Positions 34,624-41,713 of a stretch of DNA of 41,713 nucleotides are shown one piece after another (positions within the stretch are counted from its first letter, which is position 1; every line of letters begins with the position of its first letter). The stretch covers positions 1-41,713 of the forward strand of contig QBVD01000015.1 of assembly GCA_003058525.1 (NCBI GenBank), in the 5' to 3' direction. A program made the translations under genes and the position numbers. Source of the DNA: a gamma proteobacterium symbiont of Ctena orbiculata. Its GTDB lineage: Bacteria; Pseudomonadota; Gammaproteobacteria; Chromatiales; Chromatiaceae. A model generated the notes under the pieces. It did not search any database. It was not told the DNA's origin and worked only from the letters and a program-made list of their open reading frames with translations.

Positions 34624-35778
34624 ATGAAATTAACTGTGTGGAGTGGCCTGCTGGCATTGACGGCGCTTTTTTCCGGTTGCGCCCAGTCGGTGACTGAGCA
34701 GGCTGAGCTGCCTGACGAGATGCTGCAGGGACTGTCGGTCGCGACTTTTGCCGGTGGCTGCTTCTGGTGCATCGAGGCGGGATTTGAAGAGTTGCCAGGC
34801 GTCAAAGAGGCGGTTTCTGGCTATAGCGGTGGTAGGGATAAAAACCCGACCTACCGGAAAGTTGCAAGAGGGCGCACCGGGCATACCGAAGCTGTGCAGG
34901 TCTATTACGATCCTGAAGTAATCAGTTATTCGGGCTTGATTCAGGGACTATGGAGGATGATGGATCCCACCGATTCCCGAGGCCAATTCTATGATCGTGG
35001 CAGACAGTACCGCCCGGCCATCTTTTATCACAATCAAAAACAGAGAATGATTGCGGAACGTTTACGCGACGAATTGGCCGCCTCGGGACGCTACAAGAAA
35101 CCGATTACGATTGAGATTGTTCCGTTCAAATCGTTCTACAAGGCGGAAAAGAAACACCAGGATTATTACAGGAAAAATCCGATCCGATACAATTTCTATA
35201 CCTTCAACTCAGGCCGCTATCAGTTCGTTGATGAGGTCTGGGGTGAGGAGCGTTTTGTGGATTACACCCAATATCGCGACGAACCAGCCGAGGAAACCGC
35301 ACCGGCCGGGAAGAGTACCCGCTATAGCAAACCGACTGAAGCAATTATCAGGAGTATGCTTACCCCGCTGCAGTACAGCGTGACTCAGGAGAACGATACA
35401 GAACAGCCGTTCAATAACGCATACTGGGATGAGAAGCGGGAAGGGATCTACGTCGACATAGTGACTGGTGAGCCTCTGTTCTCGTCCACCGACAAGTACA
35501 GGTCAGGGACCGGTTGGCCCAGTTTCACCAAACCGATTCAGCCGGAAGTGGTGACGGAGAACGAGGAGCGTTCGCTGTTTGGTGTGCGTACCGAGATCCG
35601 CAGCCGTATCGGCGACTCCCATCTCGGCCATTTATTTGATGATGGTCCGGCACCGACGGGTCTGCGATATTGCATTAACTCGGCAGCATTGCGGTTTGTG
35701 CCCAGGGCGCAGATGGAATCGCAAGGCTACTCAGAATACCAGAAGCTGTTTTTTGAAATGATGGCTGAGAGTTCTTAA
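34624..35778 (+). CDS. msrAB: Bifunctional methionine sulfoxide reductase MsrAB, lipoprotein
   Basis: The 384-aa protein has a lipoprotein signal (LTALFSGC, Cys at about 19), an MsrA domain (about 38-200) with the catalytic GGCFWC motif and GYSGG, and an MsrB domain (about 240-375) with GTGWPSF, HLGHLF and the catalytic Cys in [12 protein letters not shown]. It reduces both epimers of methionine sulfoxide in proteins. The MsrB zinc cysteines are absent ([10 protein letters not shown]), as in the zinc-free form. The signal implies a periplasmic, membrane-anchored enzyme, so it would repair exported proteins. The next gene encodes an exported protein with Met at every third position, a conspicuous candidate substrate. 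Confidence 0.95.
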   Translation: MKLTVWSGLLALTALFSGCAQSVTEQAELPDEMLQGLSVATFAGGCFWCIEAGFEELPGVKEAVSGYSGGRDKNPTYRKVARGRTGHTEAVQVYYDPEVISYSGLIQGLWRMMDPTDSRGQFYDRGRQYRPAIFYHNQKQRMIAERLRDELAASGRYKKPITIEIVPFKSFYKAEKKHQDYYRKNPIRYNFYTFNSGRYQFVDEVWGEERFVDYTQYRDEPAEETAPAGKSTRYSKPTEAIIRSMLTPLQYSVTQENDTEQPFNNAYWDEKREGIYVDIVTGEPLFSSTDKYRSGTGWPSFTKPIQPEVVTENEERSLFGVRTEIRSRIGDSHLGHLFDDGPAPTGLRYCINSAALRFVPRAQMESQGYSEYQKLFFEMMAESS

Positions 35779-35835
35779 TTCCGGATCAACAACACCCGCT
35801 CAAGCATGCTTGAATAAGGAGTTTGAATTTTCAGG

Positions 35836-35908
35836 AAAAAAACGCATATCAGCCGATCACAATGATCGGCGATATGCGATTATACAAGACTAGTTAATCT
35901 AGTTTTTT
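35836..35908. terminator. Double terminator between msrAB and the Met-rich gene
   Basis: CGCATATC-A-GCCGATCA (35843-35859) pairs with TGATCGGC-GATATGCG (35863-35878) through 16 base pairs with one bulge. The A run before it (35836-35842) makes it a terminator for transcripts coming from the right. A second hairpin, ACTAG (35889-35893) with CTAGT (35899-35903) followed by T residues, serves transcripts from the left. Confidence 0.75.
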
Positions 35909-36063
35909 GTTGCACAACTTTTTTTATTTTTTCTCACATCTACCCATTACCAATAAGAGACTTTAACAATGCTGTGTGTCTCTATACGCTCACTTTTTGT
36001 GCTAAGCGCCAGTCAGTTAGCTGAATATTATTGATATTATTGGTCGTTTTTTGTATTCCTCCA

Positions 36064-36672
36064 TTATTGGCCGGACATACCTCCCATGCCGCTCATGCCA
36101 CCCATACCGGACATGCCGCTCATGCCACCCATACCGGACATGCCGCTCATGCCACCCATACCGGACATGCCGCTCATGCCACCCATACCGGACATTCCGC
36201 TCATACCGGACATTCCAACAGGATAAAGATGGACGCCTTGAGGTGTAACCTTATAGGTACCATACATCCCCGACATACCACTCATGCCGGACATGCCTCC
36301 CATACCGGACATGCCTCCCATACCGGACATGCCGCTCATACCGCCCATGCCGGACATCCCGCTCATGCCACCCATACCGGACATGCCGCTCATGCCACCC
36401 ATACCGGACATGCCACCCATGCCGGACATGCCGCTCATGCCACCCATACCGGACATGCCGCTCATGCCACCCATACCGGACATCCCGCTCATGCCACCCA
36501 TACCGGACATGCCGCTCATGCCACCCATACCGGACATCCCGCTCATACCGCCCATGCCGCTCATACCGTCCATGCCGGACATCCCGCTCATACCTGACTG
36601 TTTATCCGCAAACGCAACTGATGCACTTGAGAGGGCCAATGAGAGAGTGATGATTGAGGCTAGTTTCTTCAT
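36064..36672 (-). CDS. Exported Gly-Met-Ser repeat protein
   Basis: The 202-aa product has a signal peptide (MKKLASIITLSLALSSASVA, cut after AFA) and then almost only the triplets GMS, GMG and a few GMD, arranged mostly as the nine-residue unit GMSGMSGMG. Glycine occupies every third position and methionine the next, so roughly fifty Met residues are present. One unrelated block of about 17 residues (MYGTYKVTPQGVHLYPV) interrupts the array about two-thirds along. Ribosome site GGAG precedes the ATG. Met-x-x-Met spacing could bind Cu(I), or the methionines could scavenge oxidants with adjacent MsrAB as recycler; both are inferences. No known family is recognised. Confidence 0.85.
   Translation of the reverse strand: MKKLASIITLSLALSSASVAFADKQSGMSGMSGMDGMSGMGGMSGMSGMGGMSGMSGMGGMSGMSGMGGMSGMSGMGGMSGMSGMGGMSGMGGMSGMSGMGGMSGMSGMGGMSGMSGMGGMSGMGGMSGMSGMSGMYGTYKVTPQGVHLYPVGMSGMSGMSGMGGMSGMSGMGGMSGMSGMGGMSGMSGMGGMSGMGGMSGQ
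36073..36595. repeat. 27-bp coding minisatellite
   Basis: Tandem copies of a 27-bp unit (plus strand CCGCTCATGCCACCCATACC plus GGACAT and variants with 9- or 18-bp registers) form two blocks, about 36073-36213 and 36267-36595, separated by unique sequence. Near-identity between units implies recent expansion by slippage, and copy number probably varies between strains. Confidence 0.85.
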
Positions 36673-37576
36673 GATTCGATCTCCAAATATAGTAATTTTT
36701 TAATTTTGTAAGCTACTGTTTTAATGTGCCTAATCGGCATAAGCTGCGTGCAAAAAACACACCATGAGACGATTCGGTATCTGCACTGGGAAACTAAAGT
36801 GATGATATGCCCTTGATTTATCAATAATTTACACAAGAGGTTTAAGGTGGGAGATGATTGGTGGCAGGCGGCTGTAAAAGAATGTTTTTTTTAAAATACT
36901 TGACAGAATGGCAGTCTTTACTCTGGATGCTGACAATTTGTCATATCGAATTGACAAGGATCAGAGTCCTTTGAAGAGACATTTTCAGCATGTGCCTGTA
37001 CACATCATACAGCGAGGCCATCAACCTGATCCTCTATTCTATGTGGCATAGATGCGTGTTACGGTCATACATCTGTTTTAGTGACAAACCATGCACTCTT
37101 CTTGGCAATGGCCCATTGCGAGGCAAAGTTATGCGGCAGCTAGGTCGATAGTTGGTCGCATGAGGCCATTACGGCTCACTACAGCATGCCTGCCACTCAA
37201 TTGGTATTTCTTGTTCCGACTAAAATCAAATAAATGAGATCATTAATCTCTGAGTTGGCGAAACTCTGTACGAGTCATGTACTGCCATCTTACGGCAACT
37301 AAATACCGCCTCTGTGATTTTGATTTTGCCAATGGAGCGGCACTTAACCGAGAATGATGTTTTGGTGTGATAGTCTCTGCTCGCAATCTGTTTCATCCCT
37401 GTCTGAACAGATCATTATTAAGTTATATAGCCACTTTTTCCAATAATATTGAAACCGATTTTCCCTCTGCTGCGTAAGTGATTGTGACGGGAGTATCCGA
37501 AGCTGTAACAGAAGTATGCTCCCGGTTGTAGTTCTTATATTTACAAACTTGTTTAACAACAGAGGAGGGTTCTTGA
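36673..37576. other. 904-nt intergenic region
   Basis: No gene is supported. The left end carries the promoter of the Met-rich gene (reverse strand). A TTGACA at 36900-36905 has no good -10 partner. Minus-strand frames at 37344-37644 overlap the start of the next gene on the other strand and lack a ribosome site, so they are not called. GAGGAGGG at about 37562-37569 is the ribosome site of the next gene. Confidence 0.4.
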
Positions 37577-38011
37577 ATGAAATCCCTATCATTTGGTTGG
37601 ATTAAAACGGCATTGCCACTGGTTGCACTTATTGCTGCACCCATGTGGGTTCATGCTGAAACATTCTCTGGTACGATAAATGGACATGAGTGCGCACACA
37701 ACGGCGTCTCCTGTCCAGTTGAGAGACTTGATCCGCATATCGCGCTCGAGTCCGATTTTGTCTTGATGGTAGGTGAGGGTGATTATCTCTTCATGCCTAA
37801 CCTGTCAAGAGATATCAAAGTCAGATACGTTCTCGATAACGTTCAGGTAAAGGGTGAAAAACATCCGAGGTTCAATTCCATCAAGGTTTCTGAATTTAGC
37901 GTGAAGAAGGGTGGTAAGTATGTCACGGTGTGGACGCAGAAACAGGCGGATTTCGAATATGAAGCGCTCTACAGAGATGGTTTGGCCTTTCCTGGACAGA
38001 AAGTCAATTGA
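37577..38011 (+). CDS. Exported small protein, unknown
   Basis: The 144-aa product has a signal peptide (about 1-27, ending VHAETF) and a small beta-rich domain with two cysteines near the start (GHECAHNGVSCP), likely a disulfide. Mature sequence includes FVLMVGEGDYLFMPNLSRD and KVSEFSVKKGGKYVTVWTQKQ. A strong ribosome site precedes the ATG. No family is recognised. The TlpA-like thioredoxin gene follows in the same direction after 82 nt, which may maintain or read its disulfide; that link is a guess from position. Confidence 0.75.
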   Translation: MKSLSFGWIKTALPLVALIAAPMWVHAETFSGTINGHECAHNGVSCPVERLDPHIALESDFVLMVGEGDYLFMPNLSRDIKVRYVLDNVQVKGEKHPRFNSIKVSEFSVKKGGKYVTVWTQKQADFEYEALYRDGLAFPGQKVN

Positions 38012-38041
38012 ACCATGGGTTAAGCCAATTTGAAATTGGTG

Positions 38042-38068
38042 CTGGGTTCAGTTTTCAGCTGAACCCAG
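38042..38068 (+). terminator. Hairpin between the unknown secreted protein and tlpA-like gene
   Basis: CTGGGTTCAG (38042-38051) pairs perfectly with CTGAACCCAG (38059-38068), followed by only three T residues. It could be a weak terminator that lowers expression of the downstream gene. Confidence 0.55.
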
Positions 38069-38093
38069 TTTAAGCTGCTTGAGGTGGATTTGA

Positions 38094-38636
38094 ATGAAAA
38101 GTTCAATACTGATTGCATTCTATCTCATATTCGCCTCTACAGCCTCCTGGTCTGCGGGATTGGGCATACGCACCTACTCGGATCCAAAATCTGCGTCTGA
38201 CTTTTCCCTGCCGGATTTAACTGGGCGGATACACGAAAAGTCCGATTACAGGGATCGGGCTTATATCATCAGTTTTTGGGCGACCTGGTGTGTGCCCTGC
38301 ATCAAAGAGCTGCCGGATCTGCAACGAGCTGCTGAGATCCTTGATGAAGAGAATATCACCGTTCTTACAGTCAACAGCGGAGAAACTCGTGAGGTCATCG
38401 ATCAGTTTTTAGTGCAACGTTCCGTTACACTCCCCGTTCTCCTGGACCAGGATTCCAACATGCTGCGGCAATGGCGGGTGCTGGCTCTCCCTACCTCATA
38501 TATCGTCAATGCGAAGGGACAGATTGTGGCACGTGTGGTGGGAGGCATTGACTGGGATGAGCTGTCGATACTGGCGCATGTACGTGCCTTGGCGGCAGCC
38601 AATCAAAACGATGATTCACATCGTGAATCAAACTGA
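38094..38636 (+). CDS. TlpA/ResA-like thioredoxin-fold protein
   Basis: The 180-aa product has a signal peptide (about 1-21) and a thioredoxin fold with active site WCVPC in FWATWCVPCIKELPDLQ, cis-Pro in ALPTSYIVN and GGIDWDEL near the end. Such periplasmic reductants serve cytochrome c maturation or disulfide reduction. It is the last gene of a possible pair with the exported protein upstream. Confidence 0.9.
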   Translation: MKSSILIAFYLIFASTASWSAGLGIRTYSDPKSASDFSLPDLTGRIHEKSDYRDRAYIISFWATWCVPCIKELPDLQRAAEILDEENITVLTVNSGETREVIDQFLVQRSVTLPVLLDQDSNMLRQWRVLALPTSYIVNAKGQIVARVVGGIDWDELSILAHVRALAAANQNDDSHRESN

Positions 38637-38708
38637 CATATTACCCTGAGCCATGATATGGGAAGCTAGAATTAATGGGAACAGCAGTGACTTTGATTCC
38701 TTATTATT

Positions 38709-39167
38709 TTATTGCTTGTCTGGGAAGGCGGGCGCTGCCTGGTATTTGTAGTCACCCTGGTCCGTCATGTAGCCGCGCATATCAATGATGATATTGGTCT
38801 TGTGACGTCTACCCTCGCGGGCACGAACCGCGTCGAAAAAGGTTTTACGCATTTTCCCGCCGCCTTCCGTATCCTGGTCGATGCTGAAGACGATATGCAG
38901 GGGTTCACCCGGTTTCCCCAGCGGGTGGGCGAGGGCATGCACGCGTTCGTTGTGAATGGTGTAAACCAGGATCTCCATCTTGTCATGCAGGTATGGAATA
39001 CGAATGGAGAAGCCGGAACCCAAAGCGATATAGGCAATCAACAGGAAAAAGAGGGTGCCCAGAATATAACCACCATAACGGCGACCTGCAGAGATGATTA
39101 CCAGTACGCCCCAAATTGCGATGAGAAAAAGAAACAGGTACTTGGCAGTCAGTGGATCGTTTAACAT
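38709..39167 (-). CDS. Third gene of ExbBD-like operon: membrane protein, unknown
   Basis: The 152-aa product has two membrane helices (about 10-27 and 33-50) followed by a soluble domain of about 95 residues with EILVYTIHNERVHALAHP and TNIIIDMRGYMTDQGDYKYQ. No family is recognised. It begins 4 nt after the ExbD-like gene, so it belongs to the same transcript and probably the same complex. Confidence 0.75.
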   Translation of the reverse strand: MLNDPLTAKYLFLFLIAIWGVLVIISAGRRYGGYILGTLFFLLIAYIALGSGFSIRIPYLHDKMEILVYTIHNERVHALAHPLGKPGEPLHIVFSIDQDTEGGGKMRKTFFDAVRAREGRRHKTNIIIDMRGYMTDQGDYKYQAAPAFPDKQ

Positions 39168-39171
39168 ATGA

Positions 39172-39783
39172 TTATTTTTCCAGTCTTCTCAATGTGCCGT
39201 GGAAGATTTCGAACGGCTCAAAGGATTTACTCTCCTCTATCAGTTGCCGGTCCCGCATCTCAAATGAGATGACGCCTTTCTCCTGACCGGGATATTCCAA
39301 AGTCATCCGCTCTTCGTAGACGACATGCATAAGACGTCCTTCCCTATATCGAATGGAAATATTGACATCCACCGGGGTATTGCCCATACCGTTGTCGCTG
39401 TAGTAAACAATGGAAAAACGGTAGCGTCCGTCCGGGATGCCGCGAGAGAAGATGAACTCGTAGTTGAGTCCCGAGAAGTCCACATCGCGACCCAGGTCGT
39501 CACGTACCAGGTTGAATATCTCTCCGTAGGGTGAGGCATAGCCGACGTTTTCATTTTTTTTGGGGGCGTTGGCCCAGAGGTCGATATCGGCGGGGCTGTC
39601 AGGCGCCCAGGTGATCTCGGCAATCATGTCACTGGCGGCCTTCTCTATCTCGGTCCGGGTGCTCTCCTGCTGGACCTTGATAAGGGGGATCAGCAACACA
39701 ACCAGAGTGAGCATCAGCAGTGCCAGCAGAATCAGCAGGTCACGAAAAACAATGGACATGCTGTCTTCGCGTGGACGGGTCAT
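39172..39783 (-). CDS. ExbD/TolR-like protein with unusual periplasmic domain
   Basis: The 203-aa product has one N-terminal membrane helix (about 12-34) that begins FRDLLILLALLML; Asp15 aligns in position with the proton-carrying Asp of ExbD, TolR and MotB. The periplasmic part is not an ExbD domain: it contains DIDLWANAP, GYASPYGEIFNLVRDDLG, GLNYEFIFSRGIPDGRYRF and a beta-rich end. No OmpA-like peptidoglycan-binding motif is seen. Start 39783 follows a GAGGAAGAG site and lies 3 nt after the ExbB-like gene, so the two are translationally linked. Confidence 0.78.
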   Translation of the reverse strand: MTRPREDSMSIVFRDLLILLALLMLTLVVLLIPLIKVQQESTRTEIEKAASDMIAEITWAPDSPADIDLWANAPKKNENVGYASPYGEIFNLVRDDLGRDVDFSGLNYEFIFSRGIPDGRYRFSIVYYSDNGMGNTPVDVNISIRYREGRLMHVVYEERMTLEYPGQEKGVISFEMRDRQLIEESKSFEPFEIFHGTLRRLEK

Positions 39784-39786
39784 GAT

Positions 39787-40266
39787 TTACTCTTCCTCAG
39801 ATACTGGCTCTTCCGATCTGGCGGGGCCGTAGAGCATATCCCGGATTTTGTTCATGGCTTCCATGATCATGGCCGCAGACAGGCCGATCATGGTAGTGTC
39901 GATGGCGAAGGAGACAGACTTCAGAAACTGGCCGATCTCAGCAGAGAGGGTGGCGGCATCCTGCAGGTCTCTGACATCGATACCGGCCAGGGCTATGGAA
40001 AAGCCCAGTACCGTACCGAGCATACCCAGACCGGTTGTCAACCAGGACCAGAAGTGCGCATCGGTCTTTCGGCCGCTAAAGGCGAAGGCCTCCACCAGCA
40101 AGACAATGGACAGGATAATGCCAAAAAACCAGAGAGTTAAGGTGTTACCGAGAATACGGTCCAGATAGCCCAGGCTGTAAAGGGTGAAGATCAGAGCCCC
40201 GAACGTGAGGAGAATGGCAAGCTCGAACAGTCTGGTCCAGGGTGCTTCAGGTTGTTGTGCGTCCAT
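39787..40266 (-). CDS. MotA/TolQ/ExbB-like proton channel subunit
   Basis: The 159-aa product has four helices: about 12-34, 42-65, 72-95 and 114-140. The last two carry the channel motifs TTGLGMLGTVLGF (ExbB: GLLGTVWG) and FAIDTTMIGLSAAMIMEAMN (ExbB: TTAIGL). It is smaller than most ExbB or TolQ proteins and lacks a large cytoplasmic insertion. First gene of a three-gene unit with the ExbD-like and an unknown membrane protein. It probably uses the proton gradient to move the periplasmic domain of its partner. Confidence 0.85.
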   Translation of the reverse strand: MDAQQPEAPWTRLFELAILLTFGALIFTLYSLGYLDRILGNTLTLWFFGIILSIVLLVEAFAFSGRKTDAHFWSWLTTGLGMLGTVLGFSIALAGIDVRDLQDAATLSAEIGQFLKSVSFAIDTTMIGLSAAMIMEAMNKIRDMLYGPARSEEPVSEEE

Positions 40267-40508
40267 CGTGGTTACTGCCTACAAATAATACAAGTATCGC
40301 ACGCGGAGCGTGTTCTTATCGGAGCCTCGTGCAGCTGTTATTTACTTGTGCGGTACTATCTTGCCAGTTGATAACTCGACAAGAAATACCCAAAACGTGG
40401 CAGCTAAGACAATCCTGACAAAACACTAAAAAGCTGGGTGTCACAACACGGATATGTTGATCCATCAGCAGCGTTATTGAAGCGGATGTCCATGTTGTTT
40501 GAAGCAGT

Positions 40509-40874
40509 ATGAGTACCAACCCTTACGCTACCCGAGTCGAATACCTCGACGTCGACGGCAAACGGATAGCCACCGACCAGGAGGGCTATATCCAGGATAT
40601 GGACGATTGGACAGAGGGGTATGTCTACGCGCTTGCGAAAAAAGAGCGTTTGGAGATTACACAGGATCACTGGGACGTTATCCGTTACATCCGGAACTAC
40701 TACCAGATGCATAGGGTGCAGGCCCAGGTACGGGACATGATCAAACATTTCAAACAGGTGTGGGGTCCGTCGCGAGGCAACAACCGCTATCTGCATGACA
40801 TTTTTCCCCGTGGCGGGCCGCAGAAGCAGGGTAATCGCCTGGCCGGTATCCGCAGGACCAAAGGAGAGCACTGA
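40509..40874 (+). CDS. DsrC/TusE-family protein without redox cysteines, second copy
   Basis: The 121-aa product has the DsrC pattern: DGKRIATDQEGYIQDMDDWTE, RNYYQMHRVQAQVRDMIKHF and the tail FPRGGPQKQGNRLAGIRRTKGEH. The Cys of GPAKQAC is replaced by Asn (QGN), the C-terminal Cys is absent, and no other Cys exists. It differs strongly from the paralogue at 29886. Its stop shares one base with the ATG of the SlyD-like gene, so they are co-translated. A function as sulfur carrier is excluded; a regulatory or assembly role is possible. Confidence 0.88.
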   Translation: MSTNPYATRVEYLDVDGKRIATDQEGYIQDMDDWTEGYVYALAKKERLEITQDHWDVIRYIRNYYQMHRVQAQVRDMIKHFKQVWGPSRGNNRYLHDIFPRGGPQKQGNRLAGIRRTKGEH

Positions 40875-41419
40875 TGAGAGTCGAGCGGGATAAGGTCGTC
40901 ACCATCGAATATCGCATGATGGATTCCAATACTGAGCTGGTCGACAGCAGCGACTACAGCGATCCACTCTCCTTCATCCAGGGACGCGAGACGGTTTTCC
41001 CCGCCATCGAAAAGCGGATTGAGGGTTGCCAGGTGGGAGACAGGCGGGAGTTTGTATTGGAAGCGGATGAGGCTTATGGTCCGAGAAACGAAGAACTCAT
41101 TCGTGTGATCCCGCGTGACCGCTTTAACTATGATGGCGAGGTGGAAGTGGGTATGACCTTCAGTGCCGCTGCGCCGACAAACCGGAAACCGGTGACCGTG
41201 ATCGAAGTCGATGAGGATGAAATCACGGTGGATGCCAACCATCCCCTGGCGGGGGAGTCTCTTAATATCGATCTTATCGTGGTCGATGTGCGCGATGCTG
41301 TAGAAAAAGAGCTTGCCGATGGTGTGGTGCAGGAGATGGCTGACATCTATGCTCGCGAAGTGGCAGCCGAAGAGAGAAACACCAGGACATATTCCGTTTT
41401 GGTTAAAGGCCCCGTGTAA
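40874..41419 (+). CDS. FKBP-type peptidyl-prolyl isomerase, SlyD-like
   Basis: The 181-aa product has an FKBP core split by an insert-in-flap domain (about 70-125), as in SlyD: KVVTIEYRMMDSNTELVDSS, PLSFIQGRETVFPAIEKRIEG and DEAYGPRNEELIRVIPRDRF. It has no His-rich metal tail. It acts as a cytoplasmic isomerase and chaperone. The C-terminus has an extra helix of about 35 residues (EKELADGVVQEMADIYAREV). AAGGAG (40861-40866) gives a good start. Coupling to the DsrC-like gene suggests a partnership. Confidence 0.9.
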   Translation: MRVERDKVVTIEYRMMDSNTELVDSSDYSDPLSFIQGRETVFPAIEKRIEGCQVGDRREFVLEADEAYGPRNEELIRVIPRDRFNYDGEVEVGMTFSAAAPTNRKPVTVIEVDEDEITVDANHPLAGESLNIDLIVVDVRDAVEKELADGVVQEMADIYAREVAAEERNTRTYSVLVKGPV

Positions 41420-41467
41420 TCCGGCGAATCTCGCTAGTATTGTCTGCCGGTCCGAATTAGAGTTTTA

Positions 41468-41713
41468 GGGCCTGTTAACACTAATCAGATGTGCTCTGCT
41501 GGGGCTGTTTTTGTGCCCAGCAAGGCAGAATGAGCGTGGTGTAGTTATTCTACATGAGCGAATGATAACGCCGCTGGGTGCAAAAACAGCCCCAGCCCTT
41601 CGGGTTGGGCCTGAAAAAGCGCCACTCGGCGTTGCTCGTCGTTCATTTGAAGTGACCAAACCTCTCTCCTCGCGCCCCGAAGGAAGTGCCCTTGGGGTGC
41701 GCCTTGATTGGCG
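41468..41713. repeat. Inverted-repeat element, copy 3 (cut by window edge)
   Basis: Begins GGGCCTGTTAACACTAATC after TA (41466-41467), in the orientation of copy 2. It matches the other copies through the two internal arms but carries about 27 extra bases near 41672-41699, containing a small CCCCGAAGG/CCTTGGGG hairpin, in the loop of the second arm. The right terminal repeat lies beyond the window. Confidence 0.88.

Noticed and set aside
36073-36595. Regular repeats resembling a CRISPR array
   Set aside because: Units are contiguous, in one coding frame, with no unique spacers and no cas genes.
36031-36703. Plus-strand frames through the repeat, one rich in His-Ala-Thr-Gly, one in Met-Pro
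   Set aside because: They are forced by the 27-bp repeat of the minus-strand gene, which alone has a signal peptide and ribosome site.
37344-37644. Overlapping minus-strand frames before the secreted protein gene
   Set aside because: They have no ribosome site, overlap a better-supported gene start on the other strand, and resemble no family.
38712-39164. 150-codon plus-strand frame opposite the third ExbBD-operon gene
   Set aside because: The minus-strand frame has membrane helices and tight operon spacing; the plus-strand one has neither.

Overview
The window looks like a chromosomal segment of a gammaproteobacterium with sulfur-oxidiser traits. The basis is two DsrC/TusE-family proteins, a rhodanese-like protein, a periplasmic di-haem peroxidase, arginine genes of gammaproteobacterial type (argA as a kinase-GNAT fusion, plus argE), and many c-di-GMP proteins. 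A relative of free-living or symbiotic Chromatiales (Sedimenticola/Thiodiazotropha-like) would fit, but this is an inference from gene content. No rRNA, tRNA, CRISPR array or prophage block was seen.

Layout. 1-2.4 kb: the edge of an IS1595-type element that appears to have cut the receiver domain off a receiver-TPR response regulator, then a small histidine kinase and a 264-bp inverted-repeat element. 2.4-8.6 kb: a haem-binding diguanylate cyclase, argG, and a coupled pair of di-haem cytochrome c peroxidase and GGDEF-EAL protein. 8.8-12.3 kb: a second repeat copy, type-2 leuA divergent from an Lrp/AsnC regulator, and a SpoIIAA-like protein. 12.7-19.7 kb: an acidic DUF5666 lipoprotein, a membrane protein with a degenerate GGDEF domain, a 46-aa membrane protein, argA and argE, a PilZ protein and a small membrane protein. 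19.9-24.5 kb: DUF302, AraC regulator divergent from grxC, DUF427, isochorismatase-like hydrolase, MscS channel. 24.6-29.6 kb: M1-like peptidase lipoprotein, REC-GGDEF plus bacteriohemerythrin pair, a remnant of a cation/proton antiporter, and a rhodanese-like protein without catalytic Cys. 29.9-35.8 kb: a Cys-less DsrC paralogue, HAD hydrolase, two lipoproteins, a solitary RebB-like R-body protein, a mini zinc ribbon and a lipoprotein MsrAB. 36-41.7 kb: a secreted Gly-Met-Ser repeat protein, a secreted unknown, a TlpA-like thioredoxin, a three-gene ExbB/ExbD-like membrane operon, a second Cys-less DsrC paralogue coupled to an SlyD-like isomerase, and a third copy of the repeat element at the right edge.

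How the parts relate. Arginine synthesis is spread over two loci (argG; argE-argA). Five proteins belong to c-di-GMP signalling (two intact GGDEF, one GGDEF-EAL, one degenerate GGDEF, one PilZ). Several are coupled to redox or oxygen proteins (c-type haem, di-haem peroxidase, hemerythrin), which suggests oxygen and redox control of lifestyle. Oxidative-damage functions (MsrAB, glutaredoxin, peroxidase, TlpA) are frequent.

The least explained items are: the repeat element, whose paired arms differ by compensatory changes between copies; the methionine-every-third-residue secreted protein beside a methionine sulfoxide reductase; the compact ExbB/ExbD-like operon with a third unknown membrane subunit; and two DsrC-fold proteins that have lost both redox cysteines.
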